In this document: positions 15,017 to 22,366 of the stretch, in pieces | Layout of the letters: each line of letters starts with the position of its first letter | Position numbering within the stretch: the first letter of the stretch is position 1 | NCBI GenBank assembly: GCA_036521415.1 | Contig: DATDHU010000014.1 | Span: 1 to 24,463, forward strand | Source: DASXMT01 sp036521415 | GTDB lineage: Bacteria > Actinomycetota > Acidimicrobiia > Acidimicrobiales > RAAP-2 | DNA length: 24,463 nt | Direction of reading: 5' to 3' | Position numbers and translations under genes: made by a program | The notes under the pieces: generated by a model | The model's database searches: none | Told to the model about the DNA's origin: nothing | Seen by the model: only the letters and a program-made list of their open reading frames with translations

Positions 15017-16066
15017 ATGAAGGCACTCACGGTCGTTCCGCTCACCAAGGACTCCGCCCGCCTCGACGACGTGGACGAGCCTCCCGAGGCCGACGGGCCC
15101 GTGCTGGTCCACACGCTGGCCGTCGGCATCTGTGGCACGGACATCGAGATCCTGTCCGGTGCCTACGGGTGGGCCCCCCCGGGACGGGACCGCCTCGTGT
15201 TGGGCCATGAGTCCATCGGCCGGGTACTCGAGGCGCCTGACGGTTGCGGCGTGGCCAAGGGGGACCTTGTGGTGGGCATGGTGCGCCGGCCTGACCCGGT
15301 GCCGTGCGCCAACTGCGCAGTGGACGAATGGGACTTCTGCCGGAACGGCCAGTACAACGAGCGGGGGATCAAGGAACTCGATGGCTACCTGTCGGAGCGT
15401 TATCGCATCCAACCGAAGTATGTGGTCCAGGTGGACGCCAAGCTGGGGTTGCTGGGCGTGCTCTTGGAACCCGCCAGCGTGGTGGCCAAGGCCTGGGAGC
15501 AGGTCGACCGTATCGGCGGCCGGGCCCACTGGGACCCCCAGACCGCGGTGATCACCGGGGCCGGGCCCATCGGCCTGCTGGCCGCGTTACTCGGCGTCCA
15601 GCGGGGCATCGACGTCCACGTGATCGACCTGATGACCTCCGGCTTGAAGCCCGACCTGGTGGCGGCCCTCGGTGCCGCGTACCACACCGGGTCGATCACT
15701 GACGCCGTGCAGGACGCCGATGTGATCATGGAGTGCACCGGCGTGGACAGCCTGGTGCTCGACGCCATGCAACACGTCGGCATCGGCGGTGTGGTCTGCC
15801 TCACCGGCGTGTCGTCAGGCGGCCGTACCATCAAGGTCGACGGCGGCACCCTCAACCGGAACGTGGTCCTGGAGAACGAGGCGGTGGTGGGATCGGTCAA
15901 TGCCAACCGACGTCACTACGAATCGGCGGCCGAGGCGTTGGTCAAGGCGGACGACGCCTGGCTGGCCAAGCTGGTGAGCCGGCGGGTGCCACTCGACTCA
16001 TGGCCGGACGCGCTCGACCGCAAACCCGACGACGTCAAGGTGAGGATCGAGGTCACTCCGTCATGA
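15017..16066 (+). CDS. Zn-dependent glucose 1-dehydrogenase (MDR family)
   Basis: A 349-residue medium-chain dehydrogenase of the archaeal/actinobacterial glucose dehydrogenase type, which oxidises glucose to glucono-1,5-lactone with NAD(P)+. Catalytic zinc ligands are Cys39 (GICGTD), His64-Glu65 (LGHES) and the Glu of LLEPASVVAKAWE, a stretch characteristic of these glucose dehydrogenases. The nucleotide-binding motif is GAGPIGLLAALLG. The structural-zinc lobe has Cys97, Cys100 and Cys108, which does not fit the classic four-Cys spacing. The start is ATG at 15017 with a strong AGGAGGA. The same frame is open far upstream into the GH15 gene, but that extension is a shadow frame. The stop overlaps the next gene's start as ATGA. 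With GH15 before it and a metallo-hydrolase after it, it may belong to a glucose-oxidation route. Confidence 0.92.
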   Translation: MKALTVVPLTKDSARLDDVDEPPEADGPVLVHTLAVGICGTDIEILSGAYGWAPPGRDRLVLGHESIGRVLEAPDGCGVAKGDLVVGMVRRPDPVPCANCAVDEWDFCRNGQYNERGIKELDGYLSERYRIQPKYVVQVDAKLGLLGVLLEPASVVAKAWEQVDRIGGRAHWDPQTAVITGAGPIGLLAALLGVQRGIDVHVIDLMTSGLKPDLVAALGAAYHTGSITDAVQDADVIMECTGVDSLVLDAMQHVGIGGVVCLTGVSSGGRTIKVDGGTLNRNVVLENEAVVGSVNANRRHYESAAEALVKADDAWLAKLVSRRVPLDSWPDALDRKPDDVKVRIEVTPS

Positions 16067-17070
16067 GCGGCTCACATCCTCACCCCCACTCCCACGACCG
16101 CCAGGCCTCGTCCGACGGCTCGGCCAACGCCTCCTCCGCGAGCCATTCCGGGGTCGGGAGCCGGATCGCTCCGGGGGTCCTCGAGCTCGACACGTTGCTG
16201 GGTGGATGGGAGCGGGTCACCGCCGGCTACCTCATCGAGGGCCCAGCCCCGGTCCTGGTGGAGACGGGCAGCCAGAGCTCCGTACCGGTGCTCCTCGACC
16301 AGCTGGCACGGATGGGGCTCGGGGCCGAGGACCTGGCCGGCGTGGTCGTCACCCATATTCACCTGGATCACGCCGGTGGGGTGGGCGATGTTGCCCGGGC
16401 CTTTCCCAAGGCCACGGTGTACGTCCACCAGAAGGGGGCCCGTCATCTCGTCGACCCGACCAAGCTGGTCGACTCGGCCTCCCGCGTCTACGGGCCGCTT
16501 CTCGATTCGCTGTACGGGCGGCTCGACCCCACCCCCCAAGAACGCATCCACGTGCTCGAGGACGGCGAGGCTATCGCCGTCGGTCCGGACCGCTCGCTGA
16601 TCGCCGTCGACTCCCCCGGTCATGCCAAACACCACCTCGGCCTCCACGACACCTCGAGCGGCATCCTCTTTGCCGGGGACGCAGTGGGAGTCAGACTTCC
16701 CGACGTGGGCGTGCTGCGGCCGGCCACGCCGCCGCCGGACTTCGACCTGGATCTGGCCTTGCACTCCCTTGACCGGTTTGCCGAACGTCGACCGTCGGGG
16801 ATCGCCTTGGCCCATTACGGACTATTGGACCACCCCCAAGAGCTCCTCGACGAGGCACAGGACACCCTCCGGCTTTGGGCCGAGATCGCAGAGTCGGCGT
16901 TCGGCCGCGGCGAGGACATTGCCGACGCGCTCTCCGCTGCCTTCGATCCGGCCATGGTCGACGTGGCGCCCGAGCACCGTGAGAAGCACGAGGTGCTGAG
17001 CGGCGTCCATTCCAATGCCGCCGGGTTCCACCGCTGGCTGTCCACCCGGCAGTCGTCCTCGAGCCCGTAG
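16063..17070 (+). CDS. Metallo-beta-lactamase-fold hydrolase
   Basis: A 335-residue MBL-fold protein. Metal-binding motifs are THIHLDHAGG (HxHxDH), a His in SPGHAKHHLG, the Asp of FAGDAVG and a final His in ALAHYG, so the binuclear metal site is complete. The N terminus (about 30 residues) is rich in His and Ser (SHPHPHSHDR) and is probably disordered, perhaps metal-binding. The C terminus (about 240-335) is helical. The ATG overlaps the dehydrogenase stop (ATGA, 16063-16066), so the two are probably translationally coupled. MBL enzymes include lactonases, thioesterases and glyoxalases; the substrate cannot be told from sequence. The coupling to a glucose dehydrogenase makes a sugar-lactone hydrolase worth considering, but that is inference. 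The gene ends at a degenerate repeat array. Confidence 0.9.
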   Translation: MSGSHPHPHSHDRQASSDGSANASSASHSGVGSRIAPGVLELDTLLGGWERVTAGYLIEGPAPVLVETGSQSSVPVLLDQLARMGLGAEDLAGVVVTHIHLDHAGGVGDVARAFPKATVYVHQKGARHLVDPTKLVDSASRVYGPLLDSLYGRLDPTPQERIHVLEDGEAIAVGPDRSLIAVDSPGHAKHHLGLHDTSSGILFAGDAVGVRLPDVGVLRPATPPPDFDLDLALHSLDRFAERRPSGIALAHYGLLDHPQELLDEAQDTLRLWAEIAESAFGRGEDIADALSAAFDPAMVDVAPEHREKHEVLSGVHSNAAGFHRWLSTRQSSSSP

Positions 17071-17078
17071 ACGCCCCC

Positions 17079-17217
17079 TCTGGAGGGCTACTGCGGACTC
17101 GAGCCGGAGGCCTACGGCGGATCGCGCCGGAGGCTTAGCGCGAATCGCGCGGAGGCCTACTACCGGCCTGCCGGAGGCCTACCGCGAATCGCGCCGGAGG
17201 CTACTTCGGTGCGGATC
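17079..17217. repeat. Degenerate ~23-bp tandem array between convergent genes
   Basis: About five units of 21-23 bases (17079-17100, 17101-17123, 17124-17146, 17147-17169, 17170-17190, then 17191 on into the neighbouring gene). The shared core is GCCGGAGGCCTA followed by a GCGAATC-like end. Two unit junctions form dyads, CGCGA-A-TCGCG, the one near 17143 with six-base arms. The stop codon of the minus-strand gene (17201-17203) lies in the last unit. The units have no spacers, so this is not a CRISPR array. It could also act as a bidirectional terminator through the dyads. Confidence 0.8.
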
Positions 17218-17614
17218 CGACCGGCGTGTTGATGATCTCGTCCTTCAGCCGGAGGTACTCCTCTTCGGTGATGTCGCCCTTGTCCTTGAGATCGGCGAGC
17301 TTGGCCAACTGGTCAGCGCGGCCGGTCGTGCCCGCCGCCTGCTGCACGTAGTGCTGGAAGGCCTGCTGCTGCTCTTTGGCCGCATCGACCGAATGGGCGC
17401 GCATCTTGTCGCCGCGGGCGATGAAGTACACCAGGATGCCGACGAGCGGAATGACCAGGACGAAGAGGATCCACAACGCCTTGACCCAGCCCTTCATGTC
17501 ATGGCTCCGGAAGATGTCGATGAACACCGAGATCATCAACCAGATCTCGATGAAGAACAGGAAGAACCACAAGAACCCATAGACCAGCTGGCCATCGCCG
17601 AACTCCGCGAACAT
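17201..17614 (-). CDS. Small PLDc_N/SHOCT membrane protein
   Basis: A 137-residue protein. Two hydrophobic helices (about residues 10-35 and 48-68) are separated by the short basic loop RSHDMKGWVKALW, the pattern of the phospholipase-D N-terminal (PLDc_N) membrane domain. A helical, Gln-rich linker leads to a C-terminal SHOCT motif (QLAKLADLKDKGDITEEEY, about 105-123). SHOCT is a short oligomerisation motif found in many small bacterial membrane proteins; no enzymatic function is known. I chose ATG at 17612-17614 because GGGGAG lies five bases upstream on this strand; a longer frame from 17653 lacks such support. It diverges from the MFS transporter gene across about 116 bases. Confidence 0.85.
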   Translation of the reverse strand: MFAEFGDGQLVYGFLWFFLFFIEIWLMISVFIDIFRSHDMKGWVKALWILFVLVIPLVGILVYFIARGDKMRAHSVDAAKEQQQAFQHYVQQAAGTTGRADQLAKLADLKDKGDITEEEYLRLKDEIINTPVGSAPK

Positions 17615-17730
17615 CGTCACTCCCCGTTTGTCATGGACAATTCCGGACCACACTCTACGGTCCTTCTGGGTCGGCTACGTGTATTCCCTTCGCCGTTGCG
17701 GGTATAGCCCACTCGACGAAGGGGGTCGAC

Positions 17731-19269
17731 GTGGCACACGGGGATGCACGAGCCGGGGTACAGATGGGAACGGTCACGTCGAAGATCCCAGGACGGCTCG
17801 ATCGGCTGCCGTGGAGCCGGTGGCACTGGATGATCATCATCGGGCTGGGCACCGTGTGGATCCTCGACGGCCTCGAGGTGACGGTGATCTCGTCGATCAC
17901 CGGACGCGTCTCGGCGACGGGCAGCGGAGTGTCGATCACCTCGGCCCAGATCTCGGGATTCGGCGCCGCCGTCTATGTTCTCGGGGCCTGTGTCGGGGCG
18001 TTGTTCTTCGGTCAGCTCACTGATCGGTTCGGCCGGAAGCGACTGTTCATGATCACTTTGGGTGTCTACCTGTCCGGGGCGCTGCTCACCGCCTTCTCGT
18101 TCGCTCCCTGGTGGTTCTTCATCTTCCGCTTCATCACCGGCGCCGGGATCGGCGGTGAGTACAGCGCCATCAACTCGGCCATCGACGAGCTCATCCCCAA
18201 GGAGCACCGGGGTCGGGTCGACATCGCCATCAACGGGAGCTACTGGCTGGGGGCCATCGGTGGTGCCCTGCTCTCCGTGCTGGTGCTGAACGAGTCCATC
18301 TTCCCGGTGTGGCTGGGCTGGCGGTTGGCCTTCGGCCTGGGCGGGGTGCTCGGGTTGATCATCTTGTTGGTCCGCCGGAACGTGCCCGAGAGCCCGCGCT
18401 GGCTGCTCATCCACGGGCACCAGGACGAGGCCGAGCGCATCGTCGGAGACATCGAGCGACGCGTCAGTGCGGAGCGCGGGAAGCTGAGCGATGTTCCCGA
18501 GGACAAGGCGATCACCATTCGGCAGCGCCACGCCATTCCCCTCGCCGAGATGTTCCGTACGTTGGCCAAGCTCTACCCGAAGCGCTCGATCCTTGGGTTC
18601 TCGCTGTTCGTCGGCCAGGCGTTCCTCTACAACTCGATCCTCTTCGGGTATACCACCGTCCTGGCCACCTTCTTCGGGGTCTCCACCGGTGACGCGCCCT
18701 ACTACCTGGTGGCCTTCGCAGCCGGCAACCTGATCGGCCCGCTGGTCCTCGGCCCGCTCTTCGACTCGATCGGGCGCAAGCAGATGATCTCCACGACGTA
18801 CTTGCTCTCTGGGTTCCTCTTGTTGATCACCGGGCTGCTCTTCCAGCATCACGTGCTCACCGCGACGACGCTCACCATCGCCTGGATGGTGGTGTTCTTC
18901 TTTGCCTCGGCCGGGACCAGCGCCGCATACCTCACCGTGAGCGAGGTCTTCCCGATGGAGACCCGGGCCATCTCCATCTCCGTGTTCTACGCTATCGGCA
19001 CCGGCGCAGGGGGCATCATCGGCCCGCTCCTCTTCGCCAAGATGGTGGCCACCAAGGACGCCACCGACGTCTTCTGGGCGTTGGCCCTGGGCGCTGGGCT
19101 CATGATCGCGGGTGGGATCGTCGAGTTGCTCCTGGGCGTGCGGGCCGAGCGCAAGGGCCTCGAGGAGATCGCCATGCCTCTGACTGCCGCCGACGCCGAA
19201 GCCGAGGCTGGCTCCGGGCCGGCCGGTCGGGGCGAAGGGGGAGCGGCGGGAACGCTGGTCCGTACCTGA
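17731..19269 (+). CDS. MFS transporter, sugar-porter-like
   Basis: A 512-residue major facilitator superfamily protein with about twelve transmembrane segments and a central cytoplasmic loop (about residues 215-285). Signatures include the loop 2-3 motif GQLTDRFGRKRLF, RFITGAGIGGEYSA in helix 4, PESPRWLL at the end of helix 6 and the second-half repeat DSIGRKQM. PESPRWLL and GRK motifs are common in the sugar-porter and metabolite:H+ symporter branches; the substrate is not determined. The GTG start at 17731 has AGGGGG six bases upstream. An alternative ATG lies at 17764. The C-terminal 35 residues are Ala/Gly/Glu-rich and cytoplasmic. Proximity to the glucose-oxidation genes hints at sugar or sugar-acid uptake, but the array and the SHOCT gene separate them. 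Confidence 0.9.
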   Translation: MAHGDARAGVQMGTVTSKIPGRLDRLPWSRWHWMIIIGLGTVWILDGLEVTVISSITGRVSATGSGVSITSAQISGFGAAVYVLGACVGALFFGQLTDRFGRKRLFMITLGVYLSGALLTAFSFAPWWFFIFRFITGAGIGGEYSAINSAIDELIPKEHRGRVDIAINGSYWLGAIGGALLSVLVLNESIFPVWLGWRLAFGLGGVLGLIILLVRRNVPESPRWLLIHGHQDEAERIVGDIERRVSAERGKLSDVPEDKAITIRQRHAIPLAEMFRTLAKLYPKRSILGFSLFVGQAFLYNSILFGYTTVLATFFGVSTGDAPYYLVAFAAGNLIGPLVLGPLFDSIGRKQMISTTYLLSGFLLLITGLLFQHHVLTATTLTIAWMVVFFFASAGTSAAYLTVSEVFPMETRAISISVFYAIGTGAGGIIGPLLFAKMVATKDATDVFWALALGAGLMIAGGIVELLLGVRAERKGLEEIAMPLTAADAEAEAGSGPAGRGEGGAAGTLVRT

Positions 19270-19303
19270 CTTCGTCGCCTCGTCGTTTCGTCACCTCATC
19301 CAT

Positions 19304-19319
19304 ACCGTTCCCGAACGGT
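19304..19319. promoter_or_regulatory. 16-bp palindrome upstream of the S53 peptidase gene
   Basis: ACCGTTC-CC-GAACGGT is a perfect dyad with 7-base arms and a two-base centre. Such a small centre suits a dimeric repressor site better than an RNA hairpin. It lies about 77 bases before the S53 peptidase ATG and 35 bases after the MFS stop. No regulator gene is nearby in the window. No T-run follows, so a terminator is unlikely. Confidence 0.5.
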
Positions 19320-19395
19320 GGGTCAATGTGAACAATGCACTTCGACTGCGTTTCGCCTAACCTTTCCCGATCCGTAACGGGTTTAGGGGGGAAAG

Positions 19396-21288
19396 ATGCG
19401 CAGAAACATCGGCATGTTTGGCGCCATCGCGGGTGCTGTCGTGCTCGTCATCACGATGATCGTCGCCACCCCCCTCGCCGGTGCTGCCCCTGGGAACCAG
19501 TTCGCCCGCCCGGGCCCGGGCAACGGGGCGGGACCATTTCGCACGCCCTTTGCCGGGCCTTCGCAAACGGTATGCGGGACAGCCGGTGCCGGCTTTGCCA
19601 GTTGCTTCGTCCAGGTGCTTCAGCCAGGCAGCACGACCCAACAGGTGCCCCAGGTCAACGGCTCGGCCCCCGCCGCCTCACCCAATTCGGCCGGTGGGAG
19701 TCCCGGTGCAACCGTGGCGACTCCGTCCGGTCTCTCCCCGAGCACCATCGACTCGGTCTACGGGTTCTCCGCCGCCACGAACGGCGGTGCGGGCAAGACG
19801 ATCGCCATCGTCGACGGCTATGACGATCCCGGTGCAGCCAACGATCTCAACGCGTTCAGCCAGCAGTGGGGGCTCCCGCAGTGCACGACCTCGAATCCGT
19901 GCTTTGCCAAGGTCAACCAGTCCGGCGGTACGAACTATCCCGGCGGCAACTCGAGCTGGGACCTGGAGATCAGCCTCGACATCGAGTGGGCGCACGCCTT
20001 CGCGCCAGCGTCGACCATCCTCCTGGTCGAAGCCAACTCCAACAGCTTCGCCGACCTGGCCGCCGCCGAGCAGTATGCAGGAGCGCGTGCCGACTACGTC
20101 TCCAACAGCTGGGGAGGATCGGAGTTCTCGGGTGAGACGACGTACGACAGTGCCTTTACGGCTCCGGCTGGCAGGAACGTCAGCTATTTCGCCGCCACCG
20201 GCGACAGCGGTGGGACTGTCGAATATCCGTCGACGTCCCCCAACGTGGTCGCCGTCGGCGGGACCAGCCTCTTGTTCAGCTCGTCGGGCACGTTCTCGAC
20301 CGAGAACGCGTGGAGCAGTGGTGGAGGCGGGTGCAGCACGGTCGAAGCGGCACCGTCGACCCAGTCGAGCTTCAGCCAGTACGCCCAAGTCGGTTGCAAC
20401 GGTCGCCGATCGACGCCGGATGTAGCACTGGATGCCGACCCGGGTTCGGGTGTGGCCGTCTATGACAGCACGCCCTACTCAGGGTCGTCGGGTTGGTGGA
20501 CGGTCGGGGGCACGAGCGCATCGACGCCCATGTGGGCCGCCGAGTCGGCGGTGCTCGGTTCGGCCAACAACGTGGCGACCGTCTACTCGGCGGCCATTCC
20601 CTTCCGAGACATCATTGCCGGAAGCAACGGCCACTCGACCCTGACCGGCTACGACCTGGCCACCGGCCGCGGGAGCTGGGCGTACACGCCGGGGCCGTCG
20701 ACATCGCTTTCGGCCACGCTGGCCAGCGGCAACGTCACACTCACGTGGACGGCGTCAACCGGGTCTCCGCCAACGAGCTACTCGGTGTACCGGAGCACGA
20801 CCTCGGGCGCCGAAACGTTGCTGGCGTCCGGCATCGGCACGCCATCGTTCACCACCGCGCCGCCAACGGCGGGCACGACCTATTACTACGAGGTCCAAGG
20901 CGTGGACGGTGCGGGCACTGGACCGTTCTCCAACGAGGCGTCGATCTCCGGTTCGTCACCTCCGCCAACGACGACCACCACGGTCCCGAGAACCACGACC
21001 ACCACAACAACCATCGCCCATCCGCCGACCGCCAGTTTCACGAAGAGCTGCTCTCGGGCATCGTGCACCTTCACATCGACCTCGAAGGACACGGGGGGCA
21101 CCATCACCCAGTACGCCTGGAGCGGTGGGAACGGGATCTCCGGAACGGCCTCGAGGATCTCCCACGTGTTCACCGCCGGGGGGACCTTCTCCGTTCAACT
21201 CATGGTGACCGACAGCCGGAAGCTGACGGCAACCGCTACCAACCAGGTGGCCTGTCGCAGCTCCTTCGGCCGACTTACCTGCTCGTAA
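19396..21288 (+). CDS. Secreted S53 (sedolisin) peptidase with Fn3 and PKD domains
   Basis: A 630-residue secreted serine-carboxyl peptidase. A signal peptide (RRN followed by a hydrophobic stretch, cleavage probably near AGA-AP, residue about 31) precedes about 80 residues with two Cys, then the S53 domain (about 110-435). Catalytic residues are visible: Glu191 and Asp195 (LEISLDIE), Asp270 (ATGDSGG, oxyanion) and Ser374 (GGTSASTP). A calcium-site segment follows (RDIIAGSNG through GYDLATGRGS). A fibronectin III domain (about 437-520), a Thr-rich linker (about 525-545) and a PKD domain (about 546-630) complete it. S53 enzymes usually act at acid pH and are made with a pro-domain of about 180 residues; I cannot see one here. 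The ATG at 19396 has a strong AGGGGGG. The role is extracellular protein degradation. Confidence 0.92.
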   Translation: MRRNIGMFGAIAGAVVLVITMIVATPLAGAAPGNQFARPGPGNGAGPFRTPFAGPSQTVCGTAGAGFASCFVQVLQPGSTTQQVPQVNGSAPAASPNSAGGSPGATVATPSGLSPSTIDSVYGFSAATNGGAGKTIAIVDGYDDPGAANDLNAFSQQWGLPQCTTSNPCFAKVNQSGGTNYPGGNSSWDLEISLDIEWAHAFAPASTILLVEANSNSFADLAAAEQYAGARADYVSNSWGGSEFSGETTYDSAFTAPAGRNVSYFAATGDSGGTVEYPSTSPNVVAVGGTSLLFSSSGTFSTENAWSSGGGGCSTVEAAPSTQSSFSQYAQVGCNGRRSTPDVALDADPGSGVAVYDSTPYSGSSGWWTVGGTSASTPMWAAESAVLGSANNVATVYSAAIPFRDIIAGSNGHSTLTGYDLATGRGSWAYTPGPSTSLSATLASGNVTLTWTASTGSPPTSYSVYRSTTSGAETLLASGIGTPSFTTAPPTAGTTYYYEVQGVDGAGTGPFSNEASISGSSPPPTTTTTVPRTTTTTTTIAHPPTASFTKSCSRASCTFTSTSKDTGGTITQYAWSGGNGISGTASRISHVFTAGGTFSVQLMVTDSRKLTATATNQVACRSSFGRLTCS

Positions 21289-21368
21289 CGGGGCGGTCCC
21301 AATACCACCGAAGCGGCGCCGGTCACCGACCTGGGTGAGTCCGGCGGCCACGTTCGGTGAGGACCAAT

Positions 21369-21456
21369 TGGCGGAGGGAGTGGGATTCGAACCCACGGTG
21401 CCTTGCGACACAACGGTTTTCGAGACCGTCCGATTCGTCCGCTCTCGCATCCCTCC
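21369..21456 (-). tRNA. tRNA-Ser (anticodon CGA)
   Basis: An 88-base class II tRNA. The acceptor arms GGAGGGA and TCCCTCC pair fully, the discriminator is G, and CCA is encoded at 21371-21369. The anticodon loop CTCGAAA lies between ACGGT and ACCGT, giving anticodon CGA, which reads UCG. A long variable arm and the T-loop sequence GGTTCGAATCC are present. It lies 11 bases downstream of the tadA stop and is probably the last element of the tRNA-tadA-tRNA transcript. Confidence 0.97.
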
Positions 21457-21467
21457 GAGACGAGAGG

Positions 21468-22010
21468 CTAGTCGCCCCGGCGAGCTCGAAAGAACCGGGT
21501 GAGCAGTGCCGACGCCTCGTCGGCCCGTATCCCGGCGGTGATGACCACCTCGTGATTGAGGCGGGGATCGGCGCACAGGTTGTAGAGGGATCCACAGGCG
21601 CCCGCTTTGGGGTCGGAGGCGCCGAACACCAACCGGCCGATGCGAGCGGCCACCAGAGCACCGGCACACATGGGACACGGCTCCAATGTCACCACCAGGG
21701 TCACGGCGTCGAGGCGCCAGGTCCCAGTGGCCGCAGCCGCGTCGGCCACCGCCAACAACTCGGCGTGGGCGGTCGGGTCTCCCCGCAGCTCGCGCTCGTT
21801 GTGGCGTGACGCGACGATGTTCCCGCCGACCAGGGCCACCGCCCCGACCGGCACGTCGCCGTGGGCCGGTGCTCTATCTGCCTCGACCAGCGCGGCGGCC
21901 ATGGCCGCCTCGTCGCCGCGACGATCGACGGCGTCAGGTCGGCCGTCTGTTCCGAAGGCCGGATCGGGTGTTGGACCGGGTGGTGACCCGGTTGGCGCGT
22001 CGATGCCCAT
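21468..22010 (-). CDS. tadA: tRNA-specific adenosine deaminase
   Basis: A 180-residue cytidine-deaminase-fold enzyme that converts A34 to inosine in the anticodon of tRNA-Arg(ACG). Motifs are VPVGAVAL, the zinc/catalytic TAHAELLAV (His and proton-shuttling Glu) and LEPCPMCAGAL (two zinc Cys), then the KAGACGSLYN region that contributes to tRNA recognition. Length and order are normal apart from a Pro/Gly-rich extension of about 35 residues at the N terminus. ATG at 22008-22010 is the first possible start outside the upstream tRNA; the open frame continues into the tRNA gene, which cannot be coding. An internal ATG at 21900-21902 would give a shorter form beginning closer to the usual family start. 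No ribosome site precedes 22010, because the tRNA's CCA ends one base before it. Confidence 0.93.
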   Translation of the reverse strand: MGIDAPTGSPPGPTPDPAFGTDGRPDAVDRRGDEAAMAAALVEADRAPAHGDVPVGAVALVGGNIVASRHNERELRGDPTAHAELLAVADAAAATGTWRLDAVTLVVTLEPCPMCAGALVAARIGRLVFGASDPKAGACGSLYNLCADPRLNHEVVITAGIRADEASALLTRFFRARRGD

Positions 22011-22011
22011 G

Positions 22012-22099
22012 TGGCGGAGGAGATGGGATTTGAACCCATGGTGAGTTTCCCCACACACGATTTCCAGTCGTGCCGATTCGGCCGCTCTCGCACTCCTCC
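22012..22099 (-). tRNA. tRNA-Ser (anticodon GGA)
   Basis: An 88-base class II tRNA. The acceptor arms GGAGGAG and CTCCTCC pair, and CCA is encoded at 22014-22012. The anticodon loop CTGGAAA lies between CACGA and TCGTG, giving anticodon GGA, which reads UCC and UCU. A long variable arm and the T-loop GGTTCAAATCC are present. Its 3' end lies one base from the tadA ATG. It diverges from the SRP RNA gene across 108 bases. Confidence 0.97.
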
Positions 22100-22108
22100 G
22101 AGCCGTAA

Positions 22109-22123
22109 CGCCCTTGGAGGGCG
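22109..22123. promoter_or_regulatory. Hairpin just upstream of tRNA-Ser(GGA)
   Basis: CGCCCT-TGG-AGGGCG forms a perfect six-base stem with a three-base loop, ten bases before the mature 5' end of the tRNA on the minus strand. In a precursor transcript it could form a 5' leader stem. A -10-like TAGCCT reads on the minus strand at 22143-22138, in reasonable position for a start upstream of the hairpin, but no -35 is evident. Confidence 0.35.
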
Positions 22124-22182
22124 CGTGCAGCCCCGACAGGCTACTCCGCCGCCCCGGAGGCCCGAGCCATCACGGAGCCCAC

Positions 22183-22188
22183 TATCCT
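22183..22188 (+). promoter_or_regulatory. Possible -10 box for the SRP RNA gene
   Basis: TATCCT fits the TANNNT form of an actinobacterial -10 element and lies 20 bases before the mapped SRP RNA helix. No matching -35 element is visible 16-18 bases upstream, so this is a weak call. Confidence 0.3.
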
Positions 22189-22207
22189 GTCTCTCGCCCC
22201 GACGTTT

Positions 22208-22319
22208 GGTGCGGTGGCTGGGTCCTGCGCAACGGACTCCTGTGAATCGAGTCAGGGTCGGAAGGCAGCAGCTCTCAGCAGGTCAGTTTGTGTGCCGCAG
22301 CCAACCTGGCCATCGCACC
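22208..22319 (+). ncRNA. ffs: Signal recognition particle RNA (small bacterial 4.5S type)
   Basis: The conserved SRP domain IV core is present: CCTGTGAATC, then GGTCGGAAGGCAGCAGC with the GGAA tetraloop at 22260-22263, then TCTCAGCAGG. I defined the ends by pairing. GGTGCG (22208-22213) pairs with CGCACC (22314-22319), GTGGCTGGGT (22214-22223) pairs with ACCTGGCCAT (22304-22313) using a few G-U pairs, and CTGCG (22225-22229) pairs with CGCAG (22296-22300). This gives about 112 bases without an Alu domain, as usual for actinobacteria. It binds Ffh and guides co-translational membrane targeting. It lies 47 bases upstream of dnaX. Confidence 0.96.
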
Positions 22320-22366
22320 AAGCGTCGGGGCCGTTCGCGGTCACCGGCTTGTAGGCTGCCCAGACA

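Noticed and set aside
17079..17217. CRISPR-like array
   Set aside because: Units are contiguous, only 21-23 bases, degenerate and without spacers; no cas genes are present.
17015..17707. 230-codon plus-strand frame across the SHOCT gene
   Set aside because: Runs through the repeat array and antisense to a gene with clear membrane helices, a SHOCT motif and a strong ribosome site.
22011..22058. Upstream extension of tadA by 16 codons
   Set aside because: It lies within the tRNA-Ser(GGA) gene, whose acceptor and T arms pair perfectly.
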